Source of the DNA: Stutzerimonas stutzeri
Lineage (GTDB): Bacteria > Pseudomonadota > Gammaproteobacteria > Pseudomonadales > Pseudomonadaceae
Direction of reading: 5' to 3'
Assembly: GCF_019090095.1 (NCBI RefSeq)
Contig: NZ_JAGQFP010000001.1
Span: 558,001-622,000 of the forward strand
Length of the DNA: 64,000 nt
A model generated the notes under the pieces. The model was not told the DNA's origin and searched no databases. It was given only the letters and a program-made list of their open reading frames with translations. Numbering within the stretch: position 1 is the stretch's first letter; each line of letters begins with the position of its first letter. Made by a program: the position numbers and the translations under genes. This document shows positions 24,971-34,479 of this stretch, piece by piece.

Positions 24971-26791
24971 CTACTCACTGTGCAAAGCGGCATAAATCGA
25001 TTCGGCGAGCTTTTTGCTGATGCCTGGTGCCTTGGCGATTTCATCGAGACTGGCGCGACAGAGTTCCTGAAGACCACCGAAGTGTTTGAGCAGTTCTCGG
25101 CGGCGCTTCGGCCCTATACCCGGTACGCCTTCGAGGGTCGAGGTCATCCGCGCCTTGCCACGTCTTGCCCGGTGACCGGTGATGGCGAAGCGGTGGGCCT
25201 CGTCGCGCACCTGCTGTATCAGATGCAGCGCCGGCGAGTCCCCGGGCAGCGTGAATTCATGCGCCGCATCATTGAGATAGAGCGTCTCCAGGCCGGGCTT
25301 GCGGGTCACACCCTTGGCCACGCCGAGCAGGATCAACTCCGGTACCGCGAGCTCCTGAAGGACTTCACGCGCCATGTTGAGCTGCCCCTTGCCGCCGTCC
25401 ACCAAGAGGATGTCCGGCAGCTTACCCTCCCCTTCGGCGGCCTTCTTGAAGCGGCGGGATAGCGCCTGGTGCATCGCGGCATAGTCGTCACCGGCGGTCA
25501 CGCCTTCGATGTTGTAGCGGCGATAGTCGGACTTCAGCGGACCTTCCGGACCGAAGACGACACAGGATGCAACCGTTGCCTCGCCACTGGAATGGCTGAT
25601 GTCGAAGCATTCGAGCCGGGTCGGCAGCTCGTCCAGCTCCAGCGCCTCGGCAAGCGACTGGAAGCGCGCAGCCAGATGCTGTCGATTCGCCAGGCGGGCG
25701 CCCAATGCCTGCTCAGCGTTGGTCAGGGCCAGCTGTTGCCAGCGCGCGCGCGTGCCGCGGACGCGATGGCTGATGGTCAGTTCGACCTCGCGCAGCTCGG
25801 CGATCGCGCTGATCAGCGTTTCGAAGTCTTCGTGAACGGAATTGACGATCAGCTCAGCTGGCAGATCGCGTTCCATGGAGCTGAGGTAGTACTGCTCCAG
25901 AAACGCCTGCAACACATCGCTGACGCTCTCTTCGATGGCCACCTGCGGAAAGAAATTCTTGGAGCCGAGCACCCGCCCGGCACGCACGCTGATCAGGTGC
26001 ACGCAGGCGCCACCGGGGCTGACCACGGCGGCGACGATGTCTACGTTACCGCTACCACCCTCCATGCTCTGTTGGTCCTGCACTCGGCGCAGGATGCCAA
26101 TCTGGTCGCGGATCTCAGCGGCACGCTCGAAATCGAGCGCCATCGCGGCCTTTTCCATGTTGCGCGACAGTTCTTCGGCCAGGGCATTGCTGCGCCCTTC
26201 CAGGAACATCACCGAATGCCGGACGTCCTCGGCGTATTCGTCCGGGCTGACCAGATTGACGCAGGGCGCCTTGCAGCGCTTGATCTGGTACTGCAGGCAG
26301 GGCCGGGTGCGATTGCGGTAATAGCTATCTTCACACTGGCGCACGAAGAACGCCTTCTGCAACAGGCTGAGACTTTCGCGAATGGCGCCGGCGCTGGGAT
26401 AGGGCCCGAAATAGCGTCCCGGCTCCTTTTTTGCACCGCGGTGAATACTGAGCCGGGGAAAGTCGCCGCTCGAGAGAAACACGTAGGGATACGACTTGTC
26501 GTCGCGCAGCAGGATGTTATACGGCGGACGCCACTGCTTGATCAGTGTCTGTTCGAGCAATAGCGCTTCGGTTTCGTTGGCCGTGATAGTGGTCTCGACC
26601 TGCGCGATCTTGGCCACCAGCGCTGCGGTTTTCGGCGCCTGTCCGGTCTTGCGGAAGTAGCTCGCCAGCCGCTTCTTGAGGTTTTTCGCCTTCCCGACAT
26701 AAAGCAGCTTGGCGTCGGCATCGAACATCCGGTACACGCCGGGACGTCCGCTGCATGAGGCCAGGAACGCGGAAGAATCGAACCCGCTCAT
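24971..26791 (-). CDS. uvrC: Excinuclease ABC subunit C
   Basis: Nucleotide-excision-repair nuclease of 606 residues that cuts on both sides of a lesion with UvrA/UvrB. Domains in order: N-terminal GIY-YIG nuclease ([26 protein letters not shown]), central UVR motif near residue 205 ([21 protein letters not shown]), RNase H-like C-terminal nuclease ([21 protein letters not shown]), and a final helix-hairpin-helix pair ([16 protein letters not shown] and [19 protein letters not shown]). The ATG overlaps the gacA stop (TGATG), so the two are translationally coupled. Confidence 0.98.
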   Translation of the reverse strand: MSGFDSSAFLASCSGRPGVYRMFDADAKLLYVGKAKNLKKRLASYFRKTGQAPKTAALVAKIAQVETTITANETEALLLEQTLIKQWRPPYNILLRDDKSYPYVFLSSGDFPRLSIHRGAKKEPGRYFGPYPSAGAIRESLSLLQKAFFVRQCEDSYYRNRTRPCLQYQIKRCKAPCVNLVSPDEYAEDVRHSVMFLEGRSNALAEELSRNMEKAAMALDFERAAEIRDQIGILRRVQDQQSMEGGSGNVDIVAAVVSPGGACVHLISVRAGRVLGSKNFFPQVAIEESVSDVLQAFLEQYYLSSMERDLPAELIVNSVHEDFETLISAIAELREVELTISHRVRGTRARWQQLALTNAEQALGARLANRQHLAARFQSLAEALELDELPTRLECFDISHSSGEATVASCVVFGPEGPLKSDYRRYNIEGVTAGDDYAAMHQALSRRFKKAAEGEGKLPDILLVDGGKGQLNMAREVLQELAVPELILLGVAKGVTRKPGLETLYLNDAAHEFTLPGDSPALHLIQQVRDEAHRFAITGHRARRGKARMTSTLEGVPGIGPKRRRELLKHFGGLQELCRASLDEIAKAPGISKKLAESIYAALHSE

Positions 26792-27435
26792 CAATTGATG
26801 GTGTCGACCATGCCGTGGCGAACCGCGAGCAAGGCCAGTTCGACGTCGCTGGTGATCGCAAGCTTTTCGTAGATACGGTAGCGGTAGGTGTTGACCGTCT
26901 TGGGCGACAAGCACAGCTTGTCGGAAATGGCCTGAACCTTCTGGCAGTTGGCGATCATCAGCGCGATCTGAATTTCACGTTCGGACAACAGATCGAAGGG
27001 GGAGCCGTTTACCTTGGGCTGGAACGATTTCAATGCGAGCTGCTGGGCAATCTGCGGGCTGATGTAACGCTGTCCGGCGAATACCATTCGGATCGCCTGG
27101 ATCATCTCATCGAGTGCGGCGCCCTTGGTCAGATAACCGGCTGCACCGGCCTGCAACAGGCGAGTCGGGAAGGGATCTTCCTCGCAGACGGTGACGGCAA
27201 TGACCTTGATGTCCGGATGGCTGCGGAGGAGCTTGCGAGTGGCCTCGAGACCACCGATACCCGGCATCTTGACATCCATCAGTACGACGTCCGGCTTGAG
27301 CTCGCGCGACTTCTTGATCGCGGCCTCACCGGATTCCGCCTGACCGATCACCTGTAGGCCATCGATATCGGCGAGCATCCTGGAAATGCCTGTGCGTACC
27401 AGATCGTGGTCATCGACCACTAGCACCCTAATCAA
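26791..27435 (-). CDS. gacA: Response regulator GacA/UvrY
   Basis: A 214-residue LuxR-type response regulator. The receiver domain has the acidic pair DDHDLV near residue 8, the phosphorylated aspartate in [12 protein letters not shown] near residue 54, and lysine in [11 protein letters not shown]-terminal LuxR helix-turn-helix follows ([43 protein letters not shown]). With the GacS kinase it drives small RNAs that sequester RsmA/CsrA, controlling secondary metabolism and biofilm. Position before uvrC is conserved in pseudomonads and enterics. The 224 bases upstream contain no gene that I can see. Confidence 0.97.
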   Translation of the reverse strand: MIRVLVVDDHDLVRTGISRMLADIDGLQVIGQAESGEAAIKKSRELKPDVVLMDVKMPGIGGLEATRKLLRSHPDIKVIAVTVCEEDPFPTRLLQAGAAGYLTKGAALDEMIQAIRMVFAGQRYISPQIAQQLALKSFQPKVNGSPFDLLSEREIQIALMIANCQKVQAISDKLCLSPKTVNTYRYRIYEKLAITSDVELALLAVRHGMVDTIN

Positions 27436-27659
27436 GCAGACACCTCTTTATTGCGAATTCAAAGCTGGCTGGCTGCTCGCTTCATCAGCGGCGAACTCTA
27501 ACAAAATCTTACTGGCTTACCCAGACCATACATCGCTACGTGGCCAGATGACAGCATGCGACACCTTTAATCCGGCCCGGCGGGCGCTCAAGGCAGCATA
27601 CAAGCTAGCCGCCGGTTACGTTGCCGCCTCGGCTTAGCGCGGAGTCGGCTCCCAACGCT

Positions 27660-28739
27660 TCAGGCGCGGGCCAATCCGCGGTCGTACCATTGACGGCTGC
27701 GGTTCACGATGCGAACCAGCCAGAGCATGACGGGCACTTCGATCAGCACACCGACCACCGTGGCCAACGCGGCGCCCGAATCGAAACCATAGAGCACGAT
27801 TGCCACGGCCACGGCCAACTCGAAGAAGTTCGAGGCCCCGATCATCGCCGAGGGGCCGGCCACATCATGACGAACGCGCAATTGGCGGTTCAGCCAATAA
27901 CCGAGACCGGCGATGAGCAAGGTTTGCAAGAAAATGGGCACTGCGAGCATGGCGATGATCAGGGGCTGCTCGACAATCGCCTCCCCCTGGAACGAAAACA
28001 GCAGCACCAGCGTGGCCAATAGCGCCAGGATGGAAAAGGGTGCGCTGCTGGCCAGTGCGGCTTGAAAGACCGCCTCGCCGCGCCGAAGCAGCAGTGTACG
28101 AATCACCTGAGCGATGGCCAGCGGGATCACGATGTACATCAGCACAGAGAGCAGCAGCGTATCCCAAGGCACGGGTATCGATGTAACGCCCAGCAGCAAG
28201 GCCACGATCGGCGCGAACGCGAACACCATCACCACGTCGTTCAACGCCACCTGGGTCAGGGTGAAGTTCGCATTACCGTGACAGAGGTTGCTCCAGACGA
28301 AGACCATCGCCGTGCAGGGTGCCGCACCCAGCAAAATCAGGCCGGCCATGTAGCTGTCTAGCTCCGCCGCGGGCAGCCAGGCGGCGAACAGATGCTTGAT
28401 GAACAGCCAACCGAGCAATGCCATCGTGAAAGGCTTCACCGCCCAGTTGACGAATAAGGTGATGCTCATGCTCGCCCGCTGCGCATACACCTCGCGCAAT
28501 GATGAGAAATCGATCTTCATCAACATCGGGACGATCATCACCCAGATCAGCAACCCGACCGGGATGTTCACATGGGCGAGTTCCAGCGCACCCACCGCCT
28601 GAGCGGTCGCCGGCGCATACAGCCCTAGCAGCGTTCCGGCGACGATGCAGAGCATCACCCAGAGCGTCAGGTAGCGCTCGAAGAAACCGATTGACGTACC
28701 GGCGACCGCTTTGCCGTCGGATTCACATTGGCTGGACAT
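27660..28739 (-). CDS. acr3: ACR3-family arsenite efflux permease
   Basis: A 359-residue inner-membrane transporter with ten hydrophobic segments. The ACR3 patterns IPVGLLIWVMIVPMLMKIDF near residue 60, LLGAAPCTAMVFVWSNLCHGNANFTLTQVALND near residue 130, and SNFFELAVAVAIVLYG near residue 300 are present, including the cysteine in the APCTAMVFVWS helix needed for arsenite export. It pumps As(III) out of the cell. It is divergent from the arsR operon across 180 bases holding a dyad. Confidence 0.93.
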   Translation of the reverse strand: MSSQCESDGKAVAGTSIGFFERYLTLWVMLCIVAGTLLGLYAPATAQAVGALELAHVNIPVGLLIWVMIVPMLMKIDFSSLREVYAQRASMSITLFVNWAVKPFTMALLGWLFIKHLFAAWLPAAELDSYMAGLILLGAAPCTAMVFVWSNLCHGNANFTLTQVALNDVVMVFAFAPIVALLLGVTSIPVPWDTLLLSVLMYIVIPLAIAQVIRTLLLRRGEAVFQAALASSAPFSILALLATLVLLFSFQGEAIVEQPLIIAMLAVPIFLQTLLIAGLGYWLNRQLRVRHDVAGPSAMIGASNFFELAVAVAIVLYGFDSGAALATVVGVLIEVPVMLWLVRIVNRSRQWYDRGLARA

Positions 28740-28773
28740 CTGGCCCCGTTCCTCTGCGTTGAATCGATAGTAA

Positions 28774-28797
28774 AAACATACGCTAAATTATATGTTT
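28774..28797. promoter_or_regulatory. Inverted repeat in acr3/arsR control region
   Basis: AAACATA and TATGTTT (28774-28780 and 28791-28797) are separated by ten bases, 35 bases before the acr3 start codon. A second A/T-rich dyad (ATATAT, nine bases, ATATAT) lies near 28888-28907, before arsR. ArsR-family repressors bind such elements; specific binding is inferred. Confidence 0.45.
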
Positions 28798-28919
28798 CAG
28801 AGGGTAAAGCGTGACCTATTGCCCCACCGCGCGGTAACGATCGTACCGCTGCGCAAACACGCGTCTGCGCAGTCAGAGCTTTACGCTATATATGGATTTC
28901 AATATATTCGGGCAAACGC

Positions 28920-29288
28920 ATGTCTGAACGGATCCACCCCATGGTCGAGCACCTGACGCCCGTCACCGTCTTCAAATGTCTGGCAGACGAAACCCGTGCG
29001 CGGATCACCCTGCTCGTCGCCCGCGAAGGTGAGCTTTGTGTCTGCGAACTGACCTGTGCCTTGGCTGAAATCCAGCCGAAGGTGTCACGGCATCTGGCAC
29101 AGCTGCGCAGCTGTGGGCTGCTGGCAGACCGACGCCAAGGGCAATGGGTCTACTACCGTCTCCATCCGCACCTGCCCGATTGGGTTCATCAGATGCTCGA
29201 CCTCATTCTCGGCGCCAACAAGCATTGGCTCGCGGACAGCAGCCAGCGCTTGGACACCATGCGTAACCGACCGTCAGCCTGCAGCTGA
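28920..29288 (+). CDS. arsR: ArsR-family metalloregulator
   Basis: A 122-residue winged-helix repressor. The DNA-binding part is VFKCLADETRARITLLVAREGELCVCELTCALAEIQPKVSRHLAQLRSCGLLADRRQGQWVYYRL. The cysteines in ELCVCEL are those typical of the arsenite-binding site, with a further C-terminal pair of candidates (PSACS). It should repress the ars genes on both sides until As(III) binds. The ATG at 28920 is used; an alternative ATG at 28941 would shorten it by seven residues. Confidence 0.92.
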   Translation: MSERIHPMVEHLTPVTVFKCLADETRARITLLVAREGELCVCELTCALAEIQPKVSRHLAQLRSCGLLADRRQGQWVYYRLHPHLPDWVHQMLDLILGANKHWLADSSQRLDTMRNRPSACS

Positions 29289-29306
29289 ACGCAACGAGGA
29301 AGCACC

Positions 29307-30038
29307 ATGACCACTCCTGAATCGCATCAGGCCGAGCTGCCGAACCTCGACAGCGAGCTGTTTGCGCTACCCGACCTGGAACGGCTGGAATCCGCCCACG
29401 ACCTGCCCCACCCGCCACGGATACTGTTGCTCTATGGCTCGAACCGCGAGCGCTCGTTCAGCCGTCTGCTGGTCGAGGAAGCCTCCCGTTTGCTGCGCGA
29501 GCTGGGCGCCGAGACGCGCATCTTCGATCCGTCGGGATTGCCATTGCCGGACGATGCACCGGACTCGCACCCTAAGGTAGCGGAGCTGCGCGAGCTGATG
29601 ACCTGGTCGGAAGGACAGGTCTGGTGCTCTCCTGAGCGGCACGGCTCGATGAGTGCGGTATTCAAGGCACAGATCGACTGGGTACCACTGGCGCTCGGCG
29701 CCGTGCGCCCGACGCAAGGCAAGACGCTGGCGGTGATGCAGGTCTGTGGGGGCTCGCAGTCGTTCAACGTGGTCAACCAGCTTCGTGTACTGGGCCGTTG
29801 GATGCGCATGTTCACCATCCCCAATCAATCCTCGGTGCCCAAGGCCTTTCTCGAGTTCGATGACGCCGGGCGCATGAAGCCGTCCTCCTTCTACGACCGC
29901 CTGGTCGATGTGATGGAAGAGCTGATGAAGTTCACCCTGCTGCTGAGAGGCCGGCAGGACTATCTGGTCGATCGTTATTCGGAACGCAAGGAAACGGCCG
30001 AGGCGCTGTCCCGGCGCGTCAACCAGCGCTCGCTATAG
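29307..30038 (+). CDS. arsH: Organoarsenical oxidase/NADPH-FMN reductase ArsH
   Basis: A 243-residue flavodoxin-like flavoprotein. FMN-binding loop [18 protein letters not shown] near residue 40 and the ArsH hallmark [23 protein letters not shown] near residue 105 are present. ArsH oxidises trivalent methylated and aromatic arsenicals and also reduces FMN or metals with NADPH. It begins 18 bases after arsR and is co-transcribed with it. Confidence 0.95.
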   Translation: MTTPESHQAELPNLDSELFALPDLERLESAHDLPHPPRILLLYGSNRERSFSRLLVEEASRLLRELGAETRIFDPSGLPLPDDAPDSHPKVAELRELMTWSEGQVWCSPERHGSMSAVFKAQIDWVPLALGAVRPTQGKTLAVMQVCGGSQSFNVVNQLRVLGRWMRMFTIPNQSSVPKAFLEFDDAGRMKPSSFYDRLVDVMEELMKFTLLLRGRQDYLVDRYSERKETAEALSRRVNQRSL

Positions 30039-30063
30039 CCGCAGATGACCCAGCGAGGATCGA

Positions 30064-30390
30064 ATGCTGAAGACCTTTGCCCTGTTCGCCGCCACCGCCG
30101 TGGCCGAAATCCTCGGTTGCTACCTGCCCTATCTCTGGCTCAAGCAGGGCAAGAGCGTCTGGTTGCTCGTGCCAGCCGCGTTGTCCCTGGCCCTGTTCGC
30201 CTGGCTGTTGACCCTGCACCCGACCGCCGCCGGCCGCGTCTATGCCGCTTACGGCGGCGTCTATGTCGGCGTGGCGATGCTTTGGCTGTGGCTCGTCGAC
30301 GGCGTCCGGCCGAGCCACTGGGATCTGCTCGGCTGCGCAGTTGCGCTGCTCGGCATGGCGATCATCATGTTCGCCCCGCGTACCAGCTGA
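30064..30390 (+). CDS. YnfA/UPF0060-family small membrane protein
   Basis: A 108-residue inner-membrane protein with four transmembrane helices and the YnfA signatures [20 protein letters not shown] near the N-terminus and [27 protein letters not shown] in the middle. The family is related to small multidrug-resistance transporters. It lies between arsH and the GAPDH gene with gaps of about 25 bases, so it is part of the ars operon here; a role in arsenic tolerance is inference from context. Confidence 0.88.
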   Translation: MLKTFALFAATAVAEILGCYLPYLWLKQGKSVWLLVPAALSLALFAWLLTLHPTAAGRVYAAYGGVYVGVAMLWLWLVDGVRPSHWDLLGCAVALLGMAIIMFAPRTS

Positions 30391-30414
30391 TTCTTTCACT
30401 TCGGAGTGACCGCA

Positions 30415-31422
30415 ATGACCATCAAGATTGGCATCAATGGCTTCGGCCGCATCGGACGTTTGGCGCTTCGCGCCGCCTGGGGCTGGCCTGAAGCGGAATT
30501 CGTCCACATCAACGATCCGGCCGGCGACGCGGCGACCCATGCCCATCTGCTGAATTTCGACTCGGTCCACGGCCGCTGGGCGCACGAAGCAGGCAGCGAG
30601 GGTGATCAACTGATCATCGAGGGCAAGCGAATCCAGGTCACCGCCAACAAGACGATTGCCGAAACGGACTGGTCGGACTGCGATCTGGTCATTGAAGCCA
30701 GCGGCAAGATGAAGACGGTGGCGACCCTGCAGGCGTATCTGGACCAAGGCGTCAAACGCGTCGTGGTCAGCGCTCCGGTAAAGGAACCCGGCGCGCTCAA
30801 CGTCGTCATGGGCGTCAACGACCAGCTGTTCGACCCGGCACAGCACCCCATCGTCACGGCCGCGTCCTGCACCACCAACTGCCTGGCGCCGGTCGTCAAG
30901 GTGATCCATGAGCATCTGGGGATACGCCACGGCTCGATCACCACCATCCATGACCTGACCAACACCCAAAGCATCCTCGATCAGCCCCACAAAGACCTGC
31001 GGCGCGCCCGCGCCTCGGGCATGAGCCTGATTCCCACCACCACCGGTTCGGCGACCGCGATCGCCGAGATCTTTCCCGAACTAAGGGGCAAGCTCAACGG
31101 CCATGCCGTGCGCGTGCCGCTGGCCAACGCCTCGCTGACCGACTGTGTTTTCGAGGTGGAACGCACCACCTCGGTCGACGAAGTCAACCAGCTACTGCTG
31201 GCGGCAGCGAGCGAGGGACCGCTCAAGGGCATCCTCGGCTATGAGGAGCGCCCACTGGTGTCGATCGACTACCGCACCGATCCGCGCTCTTCGATCATCG
31301 ATGCGTTATCGACCATGGTCGTCAATGGCACCCAGGTAAAGCTCTACGCCTGGTATGACAACGAGTGGGGATACGCCAACCGGACGGTGGAACTGGCGCG
31401 CAAAGTCGGCCTGGCCGGCTGA
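30415..31422 (+). CDS. ArsJ-associated glyceraldehyde-3-phosphate dehydrogenase
   Basis: A 335-residue GAPDH. N-terminal Rossmann motif [19 protein letters not shown]; catalytic cysteine in [18 protein letters not shown] near residue 155; and the C-terminal [15 protein letters not shown]. Paired with ArsJ it is known to make 1-arseno-3-phosphoglycerate from glyceraldehyde 3-phosphate and arsenate, which ArsJ then extrudes. The immediately following arsJ gene supports this role rather than central glycolysis. ATG 30415 is preferred to 30406 because it gives the usual [14 protein letters not shown]. Confidence 0.93.
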   Translation: MTIKIGINGFGRIGRLALRAAWGWPEAEFVHINDPAGDAATHAHLLNFDSVHGRWAHEAGSEGDQLIIEGKRIQVTANKTIAETDWSDCDLVIEASGKMKTVATLQAYLDQGVKRVVVSAPVKEPGALNVVMGVNDQLFDPAQHPIVTAASCTTNCLAPVVKVIHEHLGIRHGSITTIHDLTNTQSILDQPHKDLRRARASGMSLIPTTTGSATAIAEIFPELRGKLNGHAVRVPLANASLTDCVFEVERTTSVDEVNQLLLAAASEGPLKGILGYEERPLVSIDYRTDPRSSIIDALSTMVVNGTQVKLYAWYDNEWGYANRTVELARKVGLAG

Positions 31423-31454
31423 CCCCGGCCTCATCTCACAGCTGAGGATCGGTC

Positions 31455-32687
31455 ATGCATGCCCTCTCCCGTCTGGCGCCCGAGGTGCGCCAGTACCTTC
31501 TGGTCACCGGCAACTACTGGGCGTTTACCCTGACTGACGGCGCCCTGCGCATGCTGGTCGTGCTGCACTTTCATGCGCTGGGCTACACGCCGTTGCAGAT
31601 CGCGGCGCTGTTTCTGTTCTACGAAATATTCGGCGTAGTCACCAACCTGGTCGGCGGCTATCTGGGCGCGCGGCTGGGGCTCAACCGCACCATGAATATC
31701 GGCTTGGCCATGCAGGTCGTGGCATTGCTGATGCTGACGGTACCGGGCGCCTGGTTGACGATTCCCTGGGTGATGGGCGCGCAGGCACTGTCCGGCATCG
31801 CCAAGGACCTGAACAAAATGAGCGCCAAGAGTTCGATCAAGCTCCTGGTGCCGGATGCTCAGCAAAGCACCTTGTACCGTTGGGTTGCGCTGCTCACCGG
31901 ATCGAAGAATGCCCTCAAGGGCGTTGGTTTCTTCCTCGGCGGAGCCTTGCTCGCCGGCATCGGCTTTCGCGGCGCGTTGCTCGCCATGGCGGCAGTGCTG
32001 ACAGTGATCTGGATCGCCAGCCTGTGTTTGCTGAAAAAGGACCTGGGCAAGGCCAAGGCGAAACCTAAATTCCGCGAACTGCTGTCCAAAAGCCGCGCGA
32101 TCAACGTGCTGTCTGCTGCTCGGTTGTTCCTGTTCGGTGCGCGAGACGTCTGGTTCGTGGTGGCGCTGCCGGTCTACCTGTCCGCCGTGTTCGGTTGGGA
32201 CTTCTGGCAAGTCGGTGGGTTTCTCGCGCTTTGGGTAATCGGCTACGGACTGGTCCAGTCGCTGGCGCCGGCGATAACGGGCAAAACGCGTGGCCAGGTC
32301 CCGGACGGTCGCGCGGCCTGTGGCTGGGCACTACTGCTGGCCGGCTTGCCGGGTGCCATCGCGTTGGGACTGGGTACCGAGCTGGCGCCACAGGGCGTGT
32401 TGCTAGGTGGTCTGCTGGTATTCGGCGCGCTGTTTGCCGTGAACTCCTCGCTGCATAGCTATCTCATCGTTTCCTATGCCAAGGCCGACGGCGTATCACT
32501 GGATGTCGGCTTCTACTACATGTCTAACGCCCTGGGCCGGCTGCTCGGTACGTTGTTGTCCGGATGGGTCTACCAAGGCTATGGCCTGGAAGCCTGCCTC
32601 TGGATATCCAGTGCCTTCCTTCTGCTCGCTGCCGTGATCTCTATGGGTCTGCCGCGCCATTTGCAGGTACACCCTCGGACGGATTGA
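31455..32687 (+). CDS. arsJ: Organoarsenical efflux MFS transporter ArsJ
   Basis: A 410-residue major-facilitator protein with twelve hydrophobic segments. The N-terminus reads VRQYLLVTGNYWAFTLTDGALRMLVVLHFHALGYTPLQIAALFLFYE and the loop SGIAKDLNKMSAKSSIKLLVPDAQQSTLYRWVALLTGSKNALKGVGFFLGG is characteristic of ArsJ. It exports 1-arseno-3-phosphoglycerate made by the GAPDH encoded just upstream, giving arsenate resistance without reduction. It closes the arsR operon. Confidence 0.93.
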   Translation: MHALSRLAPEVRQYLLVTGNYWAFTLTDGALRMLVVLHFHALGYTPLQIAALFLFYEIFGVVTNLVGGYLGARLGLNRTMNIGLAMQVVALLMLTVPGAWLTIPWVMGAQALSGIAKDLNKMSAKSSIKLLVPDAQQSTLYRWVALLTGSKNALKGVGFFLGGALLAGIGFRGALLAMAAVLTVIWIASLCLLKKDLGKAKAKPKFRELLSKSRAINVLSAARLFLFGARDVWFVVALPVYLSAVFGWDFWQVGGFLALWVIGYGLVQSLAPAITGKTRGQVPDGRAACGWALLLAGLPGAIALGLGTELAPQGVLLGGLLVFGALFAVNSSLHSYLIVSYAKADGVSLDVGFYYMSNALGRLLGTLLSGWVYQGYGLEACLWISSAFLLLAAVISMGLPRHLQVHPRTD

Positions 32688-32748
32688 CGAGAGCGCGGGG
32701 CCGACCATCGCCCCAGCACAATGTCCGCCGCGTTTCGGCGCGGAGCGC

Positions 32749-34479
32749 TTATTTCGCCGGTTGCGATCGAATAGCCGTTTCAGATCCGCTATTGCCGTTG
32801 GCGTGCAACGGCTTGCTACCGAGCAGATGACTCAGCACCGAGCGCATTTTTCCGGCTTTGACTGGCTTGTTCAGCACCGGTACGTCGAGCCCCTGCAGTT
32901 CCTTGCGACACTGGTCGCTGCGATCGGCAGTAATCATGACGACGGGTATCGGTTGCCCGAAGTACGCCCGTATCGCCGTCGCCACTTCCCAGCCTGTCAC
33001 GCCGTGGTCAAGGTGGTAATCGGCCAGGATCACCTCCGGCGGCGAACCGTCCAGTGCGGCCATGGCCGCGTCCTGATCGACGGCGGTCAGTACATCGCAA
33101 CCCCACTGCCCGAGCAACGCCGCCATGCTGTGCAGAATGCTCACTTCATTGTCGATGACCAGCAATCGCCGCCCGGGTAGCGGATCGCCCGGCCCGGGCA
33201 TGGCGACCGGCGCCTCGGCCGGACGCTGTGTCGGCTTATCGGCGAGCGGCACGTCGATGCTGAAAACCGAGCCTCGCCCAAGCTGTGAACGTACCTGGAC
33301 GTGGTAGCCGAGCATCGAGGCGATGCGATCGACAATGGCCAGGCCAAGTCCGACGCCCGCCCGCTCGGCCGCCCGTTGTACGCCCAGCTGGTTGAATTCG
33401 AGGAAGATCGCCTGCATCTGGTCGGCGGCAATCCCCTGGCCCGTGTCCCACACTTCGATCCGCAGGCTGTCGCCGCGTCGGCGCGCGCCCAGCAGCACGC
33501 GCCCCTGATCGGTGTATCGGCATGCGTTGCTGAGAAAATTGCGCAAGATGCGGGTCAGCAGACGAAAATCGCTGCGCAACGCGTACGCCGGTAGGTAGCA
33601 ATCGAAGCCGAGCCCCTTCGCCTCGGCCACCGATTGGAATTCGGAGACCAGGGGCAACAGCACTTCATCGAGCCGATAGACATCGATATCCGGTTTGATC
33701 GCCTGTTGGTCCAGCTTGGAAATGTCCAGCAGATCGGTCAGCAGGTCTTCGGCGCCTTCGAGCGCCTGATGGGCGCGCTCGACGAGTGTCTGCTCGGCGG
33801 TCGGCAGCCCCCGCTCGCGCAGCGTCGAGATCAGCAGACGCGCCGCATTGAGCGGTTGCAGCAGATCATGGCTGGCGGCCGCCAGGTACTTGTCCTTGCT
33901 GTGGTTGGCCGCTTCGGCCGCATCGCGCGCCTTGCGCAACTCCAAGGTGCGATCGGCGACCCGTTGTTCCAGTTGCTCGTTGAGCTGCAACAGGCGCAGT
34001 TGCGCCAGTTTGCGCTCGGTGATGTCGGCGACGAACCCCTCGACCAGGCCCTCTTCGTCAGGCTTGAGCAGCAGGTTCATCATCACGTCCAGGGTGCTGC
34101 CGTCCTTTCGCCGTAGCCGGGTCTCATAGCCGAACAGTCCACGCTGAGTGGTCAGGATGTGGCGGATCTGCTTGAGCTCCTCGTCGCCACCGATGAACAG
34201 ATGATGGGACAGATCGGTCAGCGTCCAGAGCGCTTCCTCCGGACTCTCATAGCCGAGCATGCGCGCCAGGGCGGGGTTGGCGGCCCGGATGCCCTCTTGC
34301 AGGCTGGCCTGGAAAATTCCATGCACCGCATGCTCGAACAGCCACTTGTAGCGGTTGCGTTCGGCCTCGAGCTCTTCGAGGCGAGCGACTAGCTCGGGGT
34401 AGTAGCTCTTGCGCGCCGAATGGCTGCCCAGGCCGAGCAGCCCGGCCAGCGCTTCGTCCTGTTCAGAGCGCTTCGGCAT
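32749..34479 (-). CDS. Cytoplasmic hybrid sensor histidine kinase (PAS-HisKA-HATPase-REC)
   Basis: A 576-residue soluble hybrid kinase. A PAS domain runs from about residue 45 to 160 (ANPALARMLGYESPEEAL). A coiled coil is followed by the phospho-accepting histidine in AAASHDLLQPLNAARLL near residue 205. Next come the ATPase boxes (LSNACRYTD, VWDTGQGI, GVGLGLAIV) and a C-terminal receiver with aspartate in VILADYHLDHGVTG near residue 500. It overlaps ercA by 17 bases on the same strand and resembles the ErcS'/NahK-type kinases tied to ethanol-oxidation control in P. aeruginosa. No membrane segment is seen, so the signal is cytoplasmic. Confidence 0.88.
   Translation of the reverse strand: MPKRSEQDEALAGLLGLGSHSARKSYYPELVARLEELEAERNRYKWLFEHAVHGIFQASLQEGIRAANPALARMLGYESPEEALWTLTDLSHHLFIGGDEELKQIRHILTTQRGLFGYETRLRRKDGSTLDVMMNLLLKPDEEGLVEGFVADITERKLAQLRLLQLNEQLEQRVADRTLELRKARDAAEAANHSKDKYLAAASHDLLQPLNAARLLISTLRERGLPTAEQTLVERAHQALEGAEDLLTDLLDISKLDQQAIKPDIDVYRLDEVLLPLVSEFQSVAEAKGLGFDCYLPAYALRSDFRLLTRILRNFLSNACRYTDQGRVLLGARRRGDSLRIEVWDTGQGIAADQMQAIFLEFNQLGVQRAAERAGVGLGLAIVDRIASMLGYHVQVRSQLGRGSVFSIDVPLADKPTQRPAEAPVAMPGPGDPLPGRRLLVIDNEVSILHSMAALLGQWGCDVLTAVDQDAAMAALDGSPPEVILADYHLDHGVTGWEVATAIRAYFGQPIPVVMITADRSDQCRKELQGLDVPVLNKPVKAGKMRSVLSHLLGSKPLHANGNSGSETAIRSQPAK

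Noticed and set aside
27386..27637. An 83-codon frame upstream of gacA
   Set aside because: No ribosome-binding site or similarity; it starts inside gacA on the opposite strand. I leave the gap as a control region.
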